Source of the DNA: Microtetraspora malaysiensis
Lineage (GTDB): Bacteria; Actinomycetota; Actinomycetes; Streptosporangiales; Streptosporangiaceae
Direction: 5' to 3'
Length of the DNA stretch: 64,000 bases
NCBI RefSeq assembly: GCF_001528665.1
Contig: NZ_BBYJ01000008.1
Location: 124,001-188,000 of the forward strand
Positions 44,346 through 51,950 of the stretch are shown here, piece after piece (positions within the stretch are counted from its first letter, which is position 1; each line of letters starts with the position of its first letter). The notes beneath the pieces are model-generated. The model did not search any database and had not been told where the DNA came from. It worked only from the letters and a program-made list of their open reading frames with translations. The position numbers were made by a program, and so were the translations under genes.

Positions 44346-45479
44346 GTGCACGGCCTTATTCGCTCCGTGTGGTGTGAGCCCCGTTCCCCCAACGCACCGC
44401 GTCGGGTGTGGCGAGACTGGGTGCTCGTGGGGGTGTTGCTGCCGGTCGCGCTGCTCGAAGGAGTGGTGCGGCCGGACATGCCCGCACGGGTCATTTCGGT
44501 GAGCCTCGCGGTCGGGCTGGTGCCCACCTTGTTGTGGCGCCGCACCCAGCCGCTGTTGATGGTCGTGACCGCGTTCGGCGTGTCGGGTGTGGCCCAGGTG
44601 CTGACGGGTGGTGACTCGCCCGAGTCCAACACCATGATTTATCTGCTTCTCCTGCCCTATGCGCTGTTCCGGTGGGGGTCCGGGCGAGAGGCGATCATCG
44701 GGTTGACGATCATTCTCGCCAAAGCCACGTTCTCCATGGTTGTGGACTATCCCGGTCCCGCCGACACCGCCGCCGCCTTCGCCGTCGTATTCTCGGTGGT
44801 CGCCGTGGGAGCGGCGTTCCGGTACCGGACGAGGGCGCGGACGCGGGAGCTTGACCAGGTCAAACTACTCGAACGTGAGCAACTGGCCCGAGATCTGCAT
44901 GACACCGTCGCCCATCACGTCTCGGCGATGGCGATCCGGGCGCAGGCGGGGTTGGCGACGGCCGCGTTGCGGCCGGACGCCGCCACCGAGGCGTTGCAGG
45001 TGATCGAGGCCGAGGCGGCCCAGGCGCTTGCCGAGATGCGTGCCATGGTTCACGTCCTCCGCCGGAACGTGCCCGCGGACCTGGCGCCTGGGCGGAGCAT
45101 CGCCGATCTCTCCCAGCTCGAAAGCCCGGGACAATCCGGCCCGTCCGTCCAGGTGGAGATCGAGGGCGACACCGCCGGCCTCTCCCCTTCCGTCGAGGCC
45201 GCGATCTACCGCCTCGCCCAGGAGTCGGTCACCAACGCGCGGCGCCACGCGCGGCACGCCACGCGCGTCCTGGTTCGGGTCAGCGCCGACGCCAGGTCGG
45301 TCCGTCTGTACGTGAGCGATGACGGCGATCCCGTTCGCCCCGCGGGGACACCCGGTTACGGGATCACCGGCATGATCGAACGGGCTGATCTCCTCGGGGG
45401 CACCTGTGCGGCGGGCCCCAATCCCGACCGGGGATGGAGCGTCACCGCCGTGCTGCCGCGTACCGGGGTGGCCAGGTGA
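44346..45479 (+). CDS. sensor histidine kinase (HisKA_3 / NarL type)
   Basis: 377 residues. N-terminal membrane domain with about five helices (about 20-165). The phosphoacceptor is His in ARDLHDTVAHHVSAMAIRAQ (about 183), followed by the HATPase region (AIYRLAQESVTNARRHARHA and YVSDDGDPVRPAGTPGYGITGM). Start GTG 44346. Its stop overlaps the response regulator start (GTGA). Such pairs in actinobacteria control membrane or resistance genes; the stimulus is unknown. Confidence 0.9.
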   Translation: MHGLIRSVWCEPRSPNAPRRVWRDWVLVGVLLPVALLEGVVRPDMPARVISVSLAVGLVPTLLWRRTQPLLMVVTAFGVSGVAQVLTGGDSPESNTMIYLLLLPYALFRWGSGREAIIGLTIILAKATFSMVVDYPGPADTAAAFAVVFSVVAVGAAFRYRTRARTRELDQVKLLEREQLARDLHDTVAHHVSAMAIRAQAGLATAALRPDAATEALQVIEAEAAQALAEMRAMVHVLRRNVPADLAPGRSIADLSQLESPGQSGPSVQVEIEGDTAGLSPSVEAAIYRLAQESVTNARRHARHATRVLVRVSADARSVRLYVSDDGDPVRPAGTPGYGITGMIERADLLGGTCAAGPNPDRGWSVTAVLPRTGVAR

Positions 45480-46132
45480 GCATCCGGGTGCTGGTCGCCG
45501 ATGACCAGGAGATCGTCCGTACCGGACTGGTGATGATCCTCAACGCTCAACCGGGGATCGAGGTGGTCGGCGACGCCGCCGACGGGCGGCGAGCGGTCGA
45601 ACTCGCCCGACGGCTTCGACCGGATGTGTGCCTTTTCGACATCCGGATGCCCGTGCTCAACGGCATCGAGGCCACCCGGATGCTCGCCGGGCCCACCGTC
45701 GACGACCCACTCGCCGTCGTGGTCATCACCACCTTCGACCTCGACGAGTACGTCTACGCGGCGTTGCGCGCGGGAGCCCGGGGGTTCCTGCTGAAGAACG
45801 CCGGCGCCGAGCTGCTCTCCCAGGCCGTTCACGCCGCGGCGGCCGGTGACGCCCTCATCGCTCCGAGCGTCACCGGCCGCCTGCTCACCGCCTTCGCCCA
45901 CGCCGGGCCTGCCGCGCCGCCGGTCCGTCCCATCGAGGCGCTCACCGAGCGTGAGGAGCAGATTCTCGTCACGGTGGCCCGGGGGCGTACCAACAGTGAG
46001 ATCGCTGACGAACTTCACATCTCACTCAGCACCGTCAAGACCCATATCGCCAGCCTGATGGCCAAGCTTGGCGCCCGGAACCGGGTGGAAATCGCCATGT
46101 GGGCGTATGAGACCCGTCGGGTCAGGAACTAG
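45476..46132 (+). CDS. LuxR/NarL-family response regulator
   Basis: 218 residues. Receiver domain with acidic pair in LVADDQEIVRTGLVM, phosphorylated Asp in CLFDIRMPVLNGIE (about 54), and Lys in GFLLKNAGAE. The LuxR-type DNA-binding domain is at the C-terminus: LTEREEQILVTVARGRTN then SEIADELHISLSTVKTHIAS. Partner of the preceding kinase (GTGA overlap). Its last four bases overlap the end of the convergent DUF2306 gene. Confidence 0.92.
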   Translation: MSIRVLVADDQEIVRTGLVMILNAQPGIEVVGDAADGRRAVELARRLRPDVCLFDIRMPVLNGIEATRMLAGPTVDDPLAVVVITTFDLDEYVYAALRAGARGFLLKNAGAELLSQAVHAAAAGDALIAPSVTGRLLTAFAHAGPAAPPVRPIEALTEREEQILVTVARGRTNSEIADELHISLSTVKTHIASLMAKLGARNRVEIAMWAYETRRVRN

Positions 46133-46800
46133 GGTCTGCGGATGATCCACTCGGCCACGGCGAGGTTGATGATCCATCCGGCGGCCACGAGCAGGGCCCT
46201 GGGGATCTCGCCGAGGGGGCCGACGAGGAGCATCCAGGGGAGCTGGGTGAACGCCTGGGTGCCTGCGGCCATGCCGATCGCGTAGGCGCGGATCATCCAG
46301 GCGTGGTGGCGGCGGAAATCTCTCCGCCGGATCGCGGCGAAGCCGAGCACGAGGGAGGCCGCCATCGCCGTGCCGAACACGAGCCGGAACACCGTGAGGA
46401 GATCGCCGTCGCCTTCCGGGCGGGGATAGAACACGGTCATCCACAGGCCGGAGAGTGCGGCGACAAGTCCGCATACAACGAGAGTCCGTCCTGCCATGCG
46501 GTGCCAGCCCGGCCTCCGACGACGGAACCTCTTCGCGAACTGGAAGGCGCCCACAATGCCGTAGAGCGACGCTCCGATGATGTGTAACACCACGGGTAGC
46601 GGTGTCGCGAAGAATCGCGCGTTGGCGGGGGTGATCGCCGCGCCACCTGCCAATTCCCCCACACGCAGCGCACCGGCGACCACCGGAATCACGCTGAGCA
46701 TGATCAGGCCGGTGGGCCCCATCCATCCGGGGACTTTGGCGCCCCGTCCGCCCGGCTGTACCTTCTGGAGCTTGGTGCCCCTCACACTGCTTTCGGTCAT
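46129..46800 (-). CDS. DUF2306 family membrane protein
   Basis: 223 residues from ATG 46800 (MTESSVRG). Six or seven membrane segments, e.g. TGLIMLSVIPVVAGALRVG, VVLHIIGASLYGIVGAFQF, LVVCGLVAALSGLWMTVF and ALLVAAGWIINLAVAEWII; His/Arg residues at the membrane faces (HHAWMIRAYAIGMAAGTQA) are typical of DUF2306. Function unknown. It converges with the two-component system, end overlapping by four bases, and is a plausible target of that system. Confidence 0.82.
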   Translation of the reverse strand: MTESSVRGTKLQKVQPGGRGAKVPGWMGPTGLIMLSVIPVVAGALRVGELAGGAAITPANARFFATPLPVVLHIIGASLYGIVGAFQFAKRFRRRRPGWHRMAGRTLVVCGLVAALSGLWMTVFYPRPEGDGDLLTVFRLVFGTAMAASLVLGFAAIRRRDFRRHHAWMIRAYAIGMAAGTQAFTQLPWMLLVGPLGEIPRALLVAAGWIINLAVAEWIIRRP

Positions 46801-46971
46801 GAGGGGATCGTGGCTTCTTCGCCCATGTCTGCTCATCACACGAACGGTCCGATTCAGGTCAGCCGATCATCCAGCGATCAGGCGTACTTTCGGCTGATCC
46901 GGCGGCCTGGCCGCGTTTCTTAGCCTTTTGGCTGCCTCCGCACTCGCATTGACTCGCATAAGGAGATGGCG

Positions 46972-47958
46972 ATGAAGGCGTTCGTCTCACGCTCGTACGG
47001 GCCACCCGATGTCCTGACGCTTATCGAAATCCCCGTCCCCGTTCCTCGCGACGACGAGGTCCTGGTCCGGGTACGTGCCAGCTCCGTCAATCCGTACGAC
47101 TGGCATAACATGCGCGGCGAACCGTACCTGGCCCGCCTGATGCCCGGCGGCCTCGCGCTCCGAACCCCCCAGGTCACCATCCTGGGCGCAGACATCTCCG
47201 GCCAGGTCGAATCCGTCGGCAGAAACGTCACGGAATTCCGCCCCGGCGACGAGGTCTTCGCCGTCATCAGCGGTGGCGGCTTCGCCGAATATGTCTGCGT
47301 CCGCGAATCCGACCTGGCCCCGAAGCCGGAGAGCCTCTCGTACGAGGAGGCCGCCGCGGTTCCCATGGCCGCCAACACCGCTCTCCTCGCCCTGCGCGAC
47401 GAGGGTCATATCCTGCCGGGCCAGCGTGTTCTCATCAACGGCGCGTCCGGTGGGGTCGGCACGTTCGCCGTACAACTGGCCCGCGCCCTCGGCACCGAGG
47501 TCACCGGCGTCTGCAGCGCTCGGAACGTGGACCTGGTCCATTCCCTCGGCGCGACCAAGGTCATCGACTACACCACCCAGGATTTCACTCGCGAGACCCA
47601 GCGCTACGACCTGTTCCTGGACATCGCCGGAAGCCGACCGGTCTCCGTCTCCCGACGCACCCTGCGCCCCGAGGGGGCCTACGTGGTGGTCGGCGGCCCG
47701 CCCGGTCGCTGGATACAACCCATGGGCCATGTGCTCTCCGCCCTGTCGGTATCCCGCTTCGTCGGCCAGCGGATATCGGTGGCAGACGCCCTCAAGTGCC
47801 CCAGCCCCAAACAGAACCTGCAGACGTTGAGCGCATTCCTGAACGACAAACGAGTGATCCCGATCATCGACCGCCACTACCCCTTCGAAGAAGTCCCCAG
47901 GGCAATCGGCTACCTGGAGGAGGGCCATGCCCCCGGCAAGGTCGTCATCTCCTTCTGA
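46972..47958 (+). CDS. NAD(P)-dependent medium-chain oxidoreductase (quinone-reductase-like)
   Basis: 328 residues. Zinc-free MDR protein: MKAFVSRSYGPPDVLTLIEI, RPGDEVFAVISGGGFAEYV, Rossmann loop VLINGASGGVGTFAVQLARAL and C-terminal EGHAPGKVVISF. Start set at ATG 46972 because AAGGAG lies six bases before it and directly abuts the ATG at 46966. NADPH-linked reduction of a quinone or enone is likely. Part of the integrated element. Confidence 0.88.
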   Translation: MKAFVSRSYGPPDVLTLIEIPVPVPRDDEVLVRVRASSVNPYDWHNMRGEPYLARLMPGGLALRTPQVTILGADISGQVESVGRNVTEFRPGDEVFAVISGGGFAEYVCVRESDLAPKPESLSYEEAAAVPMAANTALLALRDEGHILPGQRVLINGASGGVGTFAVQLARALGTEVTGVCSARNVDLVHSLGATKVIDYTTQDFTRETQRYDLFLDIAGSRPVSVSRRTLRPEGAYVVVGGPPGRWIQPMGHVLSALSVSRFVGQRISVADALKCPSPKQNLQTLSAFLNDKRVIPIIDRHYPFEEVPRAIGYLEEGHAPGKVVISF

Positions 47959-48338
47959 GCGGCGCCCCTCACCGGAGGCGTCCCACACGTGACGCACCAT
48001 GGCCTACAGCAGGTACGGAGCCGACGAGGGCCCGGTCAAGGCGATACAAGGTGTCAGGTGCCGCTCCCCTTCCGATACCGGTTCTGCTTGCTACCGGTGA
48101 TCGAGTCGGCCGAGATCCGGGCCTCTGAGGGCTTGATCACCGTGCCGTCAGCATGCCATTAGGCCAGGCCGAGTAGCGGGCGAAGGTAAGAGCTGTATGA
48201 GGTTGGCCCGCAGGTCAGACGCCCACAGTGCGATCAGCGGTTTCCATCGAACTGGAGCAACCCCGCCCAGGCCAAACCACGTTTGGGAGTCATGCGATCG
48301 GCTGGGCCGCATCGAGTGCCTGTACGTACACTGACGGC
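47959..48338. other. 380-base gap with remnant-like sequence
   Basis: No complete gene. On the minus strand 48158-48054 a coding-like tail can be read: WHADGTVIKPSEARISADSI, then TGSKQNRYRKGSGT and a stop, which looks like the end of a protein from a mobile element, but I cannot name it. The rest shows nothing. Confidence 0.4.
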
Positions 48339-48683
48339 ATGAGTGCGCAACCGCAGGAGTCCACTCCTGAAGGGCACCTGCCGGAGAAGAACCTGCGCGC
48401 CATCCGCAGAGCGTTGGTCGTTCCGCAGGACCGAGACGGGTTCGACGCTGGTCTTGACGTCGTCCTGGCGCAGGTCCGCGCCAGTTTGGACCTCGGTCGG
48501 CTGAGCGAGTTCATCCACTCCTGGTGGCTGATCGCGTGCGACTCCGTCAAAGATCCGCAGGGCCGCAGAGACCTCTACGAGCGGGCCGCCCGTGTCCAGG
48601 AACTGGCCGACGTTGGCGAGCCGATCCCTCGGGGCGACAAGACGTGGCGCGAACTGCTCGCTGAGCGCGGGGTCGAGCGGTAG
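48339..48683 (+). CDS. DUF6247-like antitoxin
   Basis: 114 residues. Begins MSAQPQESTPEGHLPEKNLRAIRRALV, like the DUF6247 proteins that precede RelE-type toxins in actinobacteria; a longer helical middle (FDAGLDVVLAQVRASLDLGRLSEF) and C-terminal PIPRGDKTWRELLAERGVER follow. Its TAG is directly followed by the GTG of the next gene, so the two are coupled. Antitoxin role is inferred from the order and partner. Confidence 0.65.
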   Translation: MSAQPQESTPEGHLPEKNLRAIRRALVVPQDRDGFDAGLDVVLAQVRASLDLGRLSEFIHSWWLIACDSVKDPQGRRDLYERAARVQELADVGEPIPRGDKTWRELLAERGVER

Positions 48684-48932
48684 GTGTACTCGATCGTTGA
48701 GCCCGATCCTGTCGCTCAAGAACAGATCGCTGCCCTCCCCGACGATGCCTTGCGATATCTAGCCGGAGCGCTGGATCTGATTGAGCTGGAGCCTTGGGCC
48801 GGCGGACCACAGTCGCCAAGCAAGCTCGACGGGAACATGCGGGTCATGCCGTTCGGAGAGTGTGGGCTCGTGACCTATCTCGTATTGGATCCTCAGCGCG
48901 AGGTGTATGTCGTCCGCGTGCAGTGGATCTAA
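48684..48932 (+). CDS. RelE/ParE-like toxin
   Basis: 82 residues. Sequence VEPDPVAQEQIAALPDDALRYLAGALDLIELEPW and MRVMPFGECGLVTYLVLDPQREVYVVRVQWI fits the compact RelE/ParE beta-sheet with two N-terminal helices. Probably a ribosome-dependent RNase or gyrase inhibitor kept silent by the upstream antitoxin. Starts with GTG 48684 immediately after the antitoxin stop. Confidence 0.7.
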   Translation: MYSIVEPDPVAQEQIAALPDDALRYLAGALDLIELEPWAGGPQSPSKLDGNMRVMPFGECGLVTYLVLDPQREVYVVRVQWI

Positions 48933-49086
48933 CCTTCCGTCTGCTCGCAGGCGTGGCTGTACTGGGTGACTATCTGGGAGACAAGCGCCATGGACGAGCC
49001 TGGACGGTGGTGGACCGTCGTGGACTGCATGGCCAGGTCAGGGCGGGTGCCGGTGCTGGTTCCGCCCCTTCCTGGGTTGACCTACG

Positions 49087-49126
49087 AGCGAGGGGTCACT
49101 GGTTCGAACCCAGTACCGCCCACCAG
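49087..49126. repeat. att site, right copy (tRNA-Val 3' end)
   Basis: Exact 40-base duplicate of 41863-41902, containing T arm, acceptor strand and CCA but no 5' half, so it is not a tRNA gene. Marks the far boundary of the element. Confidence 0.88.
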
Positions 49127-49206
49127 CGAGAAGAGCCCTGTCTTCCACCTGTCGAAACGGGGCTCGTGCCATTAGCCGTGCCATTGGCCGATGCGGGCGA
49201 TCTCGC

Positions 49207-49495
49207 TCAGAGATCACTCGCCTTGGTCGGCAGGACTTCTGTGACCTTTCCGTTCATAGCGTTCGCGATCTTGCGGTCAGCCTCCGCCGTGCGTAGATCA
49301 TCGCGGTGCGGACGGAGTCGTGCCCCATCCGCTCCATGAGATCCCGAAGCGTCGCGCCCGGACCGGCGGCGATCCTGTTGCCGGTGCGCCGGAGATCATG
49401 GAAGTGCGGGCCGGCGAAACCGATCTTCTTCGTGTTCTTCGCCCAGCCGGCGGCTTTCAGAGTGGCCTCCGGCCATCACGCGAATTTGATCGCCG
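49207..49495 (-). pseudogene. second tyrosine integrase remnant outside the right att site
   Basis: The minus strand reads FAGPHFHDLRRTGNRIAAGP, LRDLMERMGHDSVRTAMIY, which includes the H-x-x-R box and the MGH box and the Tyr of an integrase C-terminal domain. Around 49290-49300 bases are missing and the frame shifts; the other frame continues with EADRKIANAMNGKVTEVLPT and a stop at 49207. An in-frame TGA near 49480 breaks the upstream part. Its sequence differs from the first remnant, so it belonged to another element. Confidence 0.8.
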
Positions 49496-49506
49496 GACGC
49501 CAGGGA

Positions 49507-50106
49507 CTAGCGGACGCGGTCGTAGACCATGGCGATCTCGCCCAGCTCGCCGGTCTCCTGGTGTGTGAGCGTCCACTTCGAAGCCGGCAGGCCGTCGTCG
49601 AACAGTCGCTGCCCACCTCCGGCGATCTCTGGGGTGATCATGAGATACAGCCGGTCGAGCAGGTCCGCCGAGAGGAGCGCCTTGATGATGCTGGCGCTGC
49701 TGTTGACGAGAATGTCGCCCTCACCGGTGGTCTTGAGGTCGGTGACGACGTCCGCAGCGGGGCCGTTCACGAGGCGGGTGCGTTCCCACGGCGCCTCGGT
49801 CAAGGTGGTCGAGAGGACCACCTTTTCCGTGTCGACCAGCCACTTCGCGTATCCGCGATCACGTGGATCGGCGTTCTCGTCTTCGGCGACCGTCGGCCAG
49901 AACCCCAGGAACCCCTCGGCATTGAGCCGGCCGAGCAGCGCCGTCGTCGCGCCCTCCCAGATCCGGGTGAGGTGATCTCGCGCGACCTCGGTGGTCGCGT
50001 ACGGGACGATCGCGCCCAGATCGCCGGGCCCGCCGGGGCCGTTGTAGCGCCCGTCGAGGGTGAGGCTGATGTTCGCGGTCACCCTGCGTCCGGTCGGGTT
50101 GGTCAT
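49507..50106 (-). CDS. dihydrofolate-reductase-like (RibD C-terminal) family protein
   Basis: 199 residues. N-terminal VTANISLTLDGRYNGPGG is the usual start of the RibD_C/DfrA-like reductase family; GEGDILVNSSASIIKALLSADLLDRLYLMITPEIAGGG is the NADPH-binding half. Two bases after the ArsR-SRPBCC gene on the same strand, as in many such actinobacterial pairs. Reaction and substrate are unknown. Confidence 0.87.
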   Translation of the reverse strand: MTNPTGRRVTANISLTLDGRYNGPGGPGDLGAIVPYATTEVARDHLTRIWEGATTALLGRLNAEGFLGFWPTVAEDENADPRDRGYAKWLVDTEKVVLSTTLTEAPWERTRLVNGPAADVVTDLKTTGEGDILVNSSASIIKALLSADLLDRLYLMITPEIAGGGQRLFDDGLPASKWTLTHQETGELGEIAMVYDRVR

Positions 50107-50108
50107 GG

Positions 50109-50945
50109 CTATGCTTCCTTTTCCTTGGTTCGCGCTGCCTTGGTAGTGCGCTGAGATGTGCCGATGGCGTCGGCGAGGTTGTCGAGCACCTGGCCCCAGC
50201 CGGTTACGATCCCGGCGATGTAGGGAACGGCCTCGATGGTCGTTTCGGTGATACGCAGGCCAAGCCGCAGCTGGGTGCCGTCCGGGACCACGGCGAGGGC
50301 CAGGTCGTAGCGGCCGGTGAACGAGACCGCCCCCGCCGCGTTCAGCACCGAAAGGTCGAACACGAGGTGCTCAGGTTCCTTCGCGGCGTGGACCCGCCCC
50401 TCGGAGCGGTATCGCCCCTCGGCATCGCGATACTCCAGGACAGCGCGACCACCCGGCTTCGGCTCAAGGGCGCAGTCGGTGACCGTCATCGACTGCGGGG
50501 CCCACCAGGACGCAAGAAGGTCCGGGGCGACCCAATACCGCCAGACGACGTCCGGGGGCACGGCCAGCACGCGCTCGAACGAGAAGGTGCGCCCGTCGGC
50601 CCACCGTTCCCGGTCCGCGACCGCGGACTCCGCTTCGATGGCGGCGCGGTAACGCGCGATGACGTCTCGCTCGTTCTCATGCGCCTCGATGGTCTCGACC
50701 AGTTCCCGCAGGCGGCGCTCGAGGGCCTTCAGCGGCGCCGCCTCGACCGCGTAGACGCGACGTTGCCCGAGCGGGAAGACCGTGACGAGACCGGCACGGG
50801 CGAGGGTCTGGAGGTGCTTGGTGGTCTGCGGCTGCCGTAAGCCGGTCAGCTCAGCCAGTTCGCCGACAGACCGGGGCCGCTCGGCAAGAACTTCGACGAT
50901 GCGCCACCGCGCGCCGTCTCCAAGTGCTGATGCGAACTGATCCAC
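50109..50945 (-). CDS. fusion of ArsR-type regulator and SRPBCC (AHSA1-like) domain
   Basis: 278 residues. N-terminal winged helix: FASALGDGARWRIVEVLAER, SVGELAELTGLRQPQTTKHLQTLARAGLV. From about 120 an SRPBCC/START-like ligand-binding domain (FSFERVLAVPPDVVWRYWVAPDLLASWWAP and GQVLDNLADAIG). So one polypeptide joins repressor and possible ligand sensor. Palindrome AAGAATATTCTT lies directly upstream at 50966-50977. Operon with the reductase gene. Confidence 0.87.
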   Translation of the reverse strand: MDQFASALGDGARWRIVEVLAERPRSVGELAELTGLRQPQTTKHLQTLARAGLVTVFPLGQRRVYAVEAAPLKALERRLRELVETIEAHENERDVIARYRAAIEAESAVADRERWADGRTFSFERVLAVPPDVVWRYWVAPDLLASWWAPQSMTVTDCALEPKPGGRAVLEYRDAEGRYRSEGRVHAAKEPEHLVFDLSVLNAAGAVSFTGRYDLALAVVPDGTQLRLGLRITETTIEAVPYIAGIVTGWGQVLDNLADAIGTSQRTTKAARTKEKEA

Positions 50946-50965
50946 GAGCCGAAGTATTCGGTACG

Positions 50966-50977
50966 AAGAATATTCTT
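50966..50977. promoter_or_regulatory. palindrome AAGAATATTCTT, likely ArsR-type operator
   Basis: Perfect 12-base palindrome 21 bases upstream of the ArsR-SRPBCC start, in an AT-rich patch. ArsR proteins bind such repeats and repress their own operon. Inference from position and symmetry. Confidence 0.5.
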
Positions 50978-51474
50978 GTCAAGGAATGCTTCGCGGGGTT
51001 GGATCTGCTGTGGATGGCTACGCCACACCGCGACAGCGTGCACTTCGCCGCAGGGATCGCTCTGCACTGCAGCAGCCTGCTCGTCCCCGACATCGCCGCC
51101 GCTGTCTACCGGCCACGTGCTCGACACCGGCGACGGACGCCTCGCCCAACTGTGCGTGTGCATCCAACTCCGCCCCCACCTCGGCATCGGCGCCCTCGAC
51201 CCTGCACCACACGGACGCGCCGTAGCGGGCCGAGGTTCCTTCCTTGCCTCGGGTGGGGATCTCCGCCAAGTGATCGCCGAAAGTCGAGGATGGATGGACG
51301 GCTGTTGGCTCGACCGCTCCGATCAGCGGATGCCGGGAATGCCGGGAATGCCCACCTTGGCCGCGAACTCGGCGGTGAAGACCACCATGACATCGTCGGT
51401 GCCCAGGTGAAAGGCCTCGCCTGGTGGATAGGCCAGTAGGCCGAGGCGGCGGGGCGGCGCTCTGCGGCTCCGCA
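50978..51474. other. 497-base gap, no intact gene
   Basis: No reading frame here looks real from start to stop. On the minus strand, about 51440-51330, a coding-like tail LAYPPGEAFHLGTDDVMVVF, TAEFAAKVGIPGIPGIR ends at a stop, which may be a 3' fragment of a lost gene. I cannot name it. Confidence 0.4.
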
Positions 51475-51891
51475 TCAATGGGAAGAGGCGGTCGATTCAG
51501 TTCGGGCGTTCCACACGGCTCGCTTGAAGTCGGGACATTCCGTCAGCGGCTCGTGGTCACAGGTCGCGGCGTGGTCGAGAGCGTCGCGCAACCGGATCAA
51601 CTGGGCGATGCGCTGGTTCAACTCCCCGGCTTTGACCGCCATCTTTTCGCGTACCTCCTGGTCGCCGGGGCCGGCTCCCAGAAATGAGCCGATTTCGGCG
51701 ATTCCGAAGCCGGCACTGCGAGCGCACATGATCAGCCCGAGGCGTTCCAGTACCTCGGGTCGGTAGGCGCGGCGCAGACCGTTGCGGCCGGTGCTGGAGA
51801 TGAGGCCCTTGCGCTCGTAGAACCGCAGCGCCGAAGGGGCCAGCCCGGTGCGCTCGGCTATCTCGCCGATATCCAGCAGTGTCTCGTCCAC
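51475..51891 (-). CDS. MerR-family transcriptional regulator
   Basis: 138 residues from GTG 51891. N-terminal winged helix LLDIGEIAERTGLAPSALRF and YERKGLISSTGRNGLRRAYR, then effector-side helices with LNQRIAQLIRLRDALDHAATCDHEPLTECPDF. Two Cys near the C-terminus (ATCDHEPLTEC) could bind metal or sense redox. Divergent from the metallo-hydrolase gene with a perfect inverted repeat in the 59-base gap. Confidence 0.88.
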   Translation of the reverse strand: MDETLLDIGEIAERTGLAPSALRFYERKGLISSTGRNGLRRAYRPEVLERLGLIMCARSAGFGIAEIGSFLGAGPGDQEVREKMAVKAGELNQRIAQLIRLRDALDHAATCDHEPLTECPDFKRAVWNARTESTASSH

Positions 51892-51915
51892 CCCGGTGGC
51901 TTCCTTGTCTCCTTG

Positions 51916-51935
51916 ACTTGAATCGCGGTTCAAGT
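51916..51935. promoter_or_regulatory. inverted repeat ACTTGAA-N6-TTCAAGT, MerR operator
   Basis: Perfect 7-6-7 inverted repeat between the divergent merR-like and metallo-hydrolase genes. MerR regulators bind such sites inside promoters with long spacers and twist them. Its sequence lies between the two starts (51891 and 51951). Confidence 0.65.
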
Positions 51936-51950
51936 TGCAGTCTAGGGCGC

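Larger units (their letters stand above)
41863..49126. mobile_element. 7.2-kb integrated element at tRNA-Val, decayed
   Basis: Bounded by the 40-base exact tRNA-derived repeats. Contains a decayed integrase at the tRNA end, fragments of a regulator, an alpha/beta hydrolase, a two-component system, DUF2306, an oxidoreductase and a toxin-antitoxin pair. There is no intact integrase, excisionase or replication gene, so it should no longer move by itself. Some sequences inside are a little less GC-biased than the flanks. Confidence 0.8.

Noticed and set aside
43736-44635. Full 299-codon reading frame upstream of the small membrane protein
   Set aside because: The first 178 codons cover the histidine kinase promoter and start in antisense and are Ser/Arg/His-rich; only the part from ATG 44101 looks coding.
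49081-49126. Second tRNA-Val gene
   Set aside because: Only the 3' part is present; the D arm and the 5' acceptor strand are missing, so it is an att scar.
50924-51439. Plus-strand frame of 171 codons in the gap after the ArsR-SRPBCC gene
   Set aside because: It overlaps the operator and start of that gene, turns into Arg/Pro-rich sequence and has no recognisable domain.
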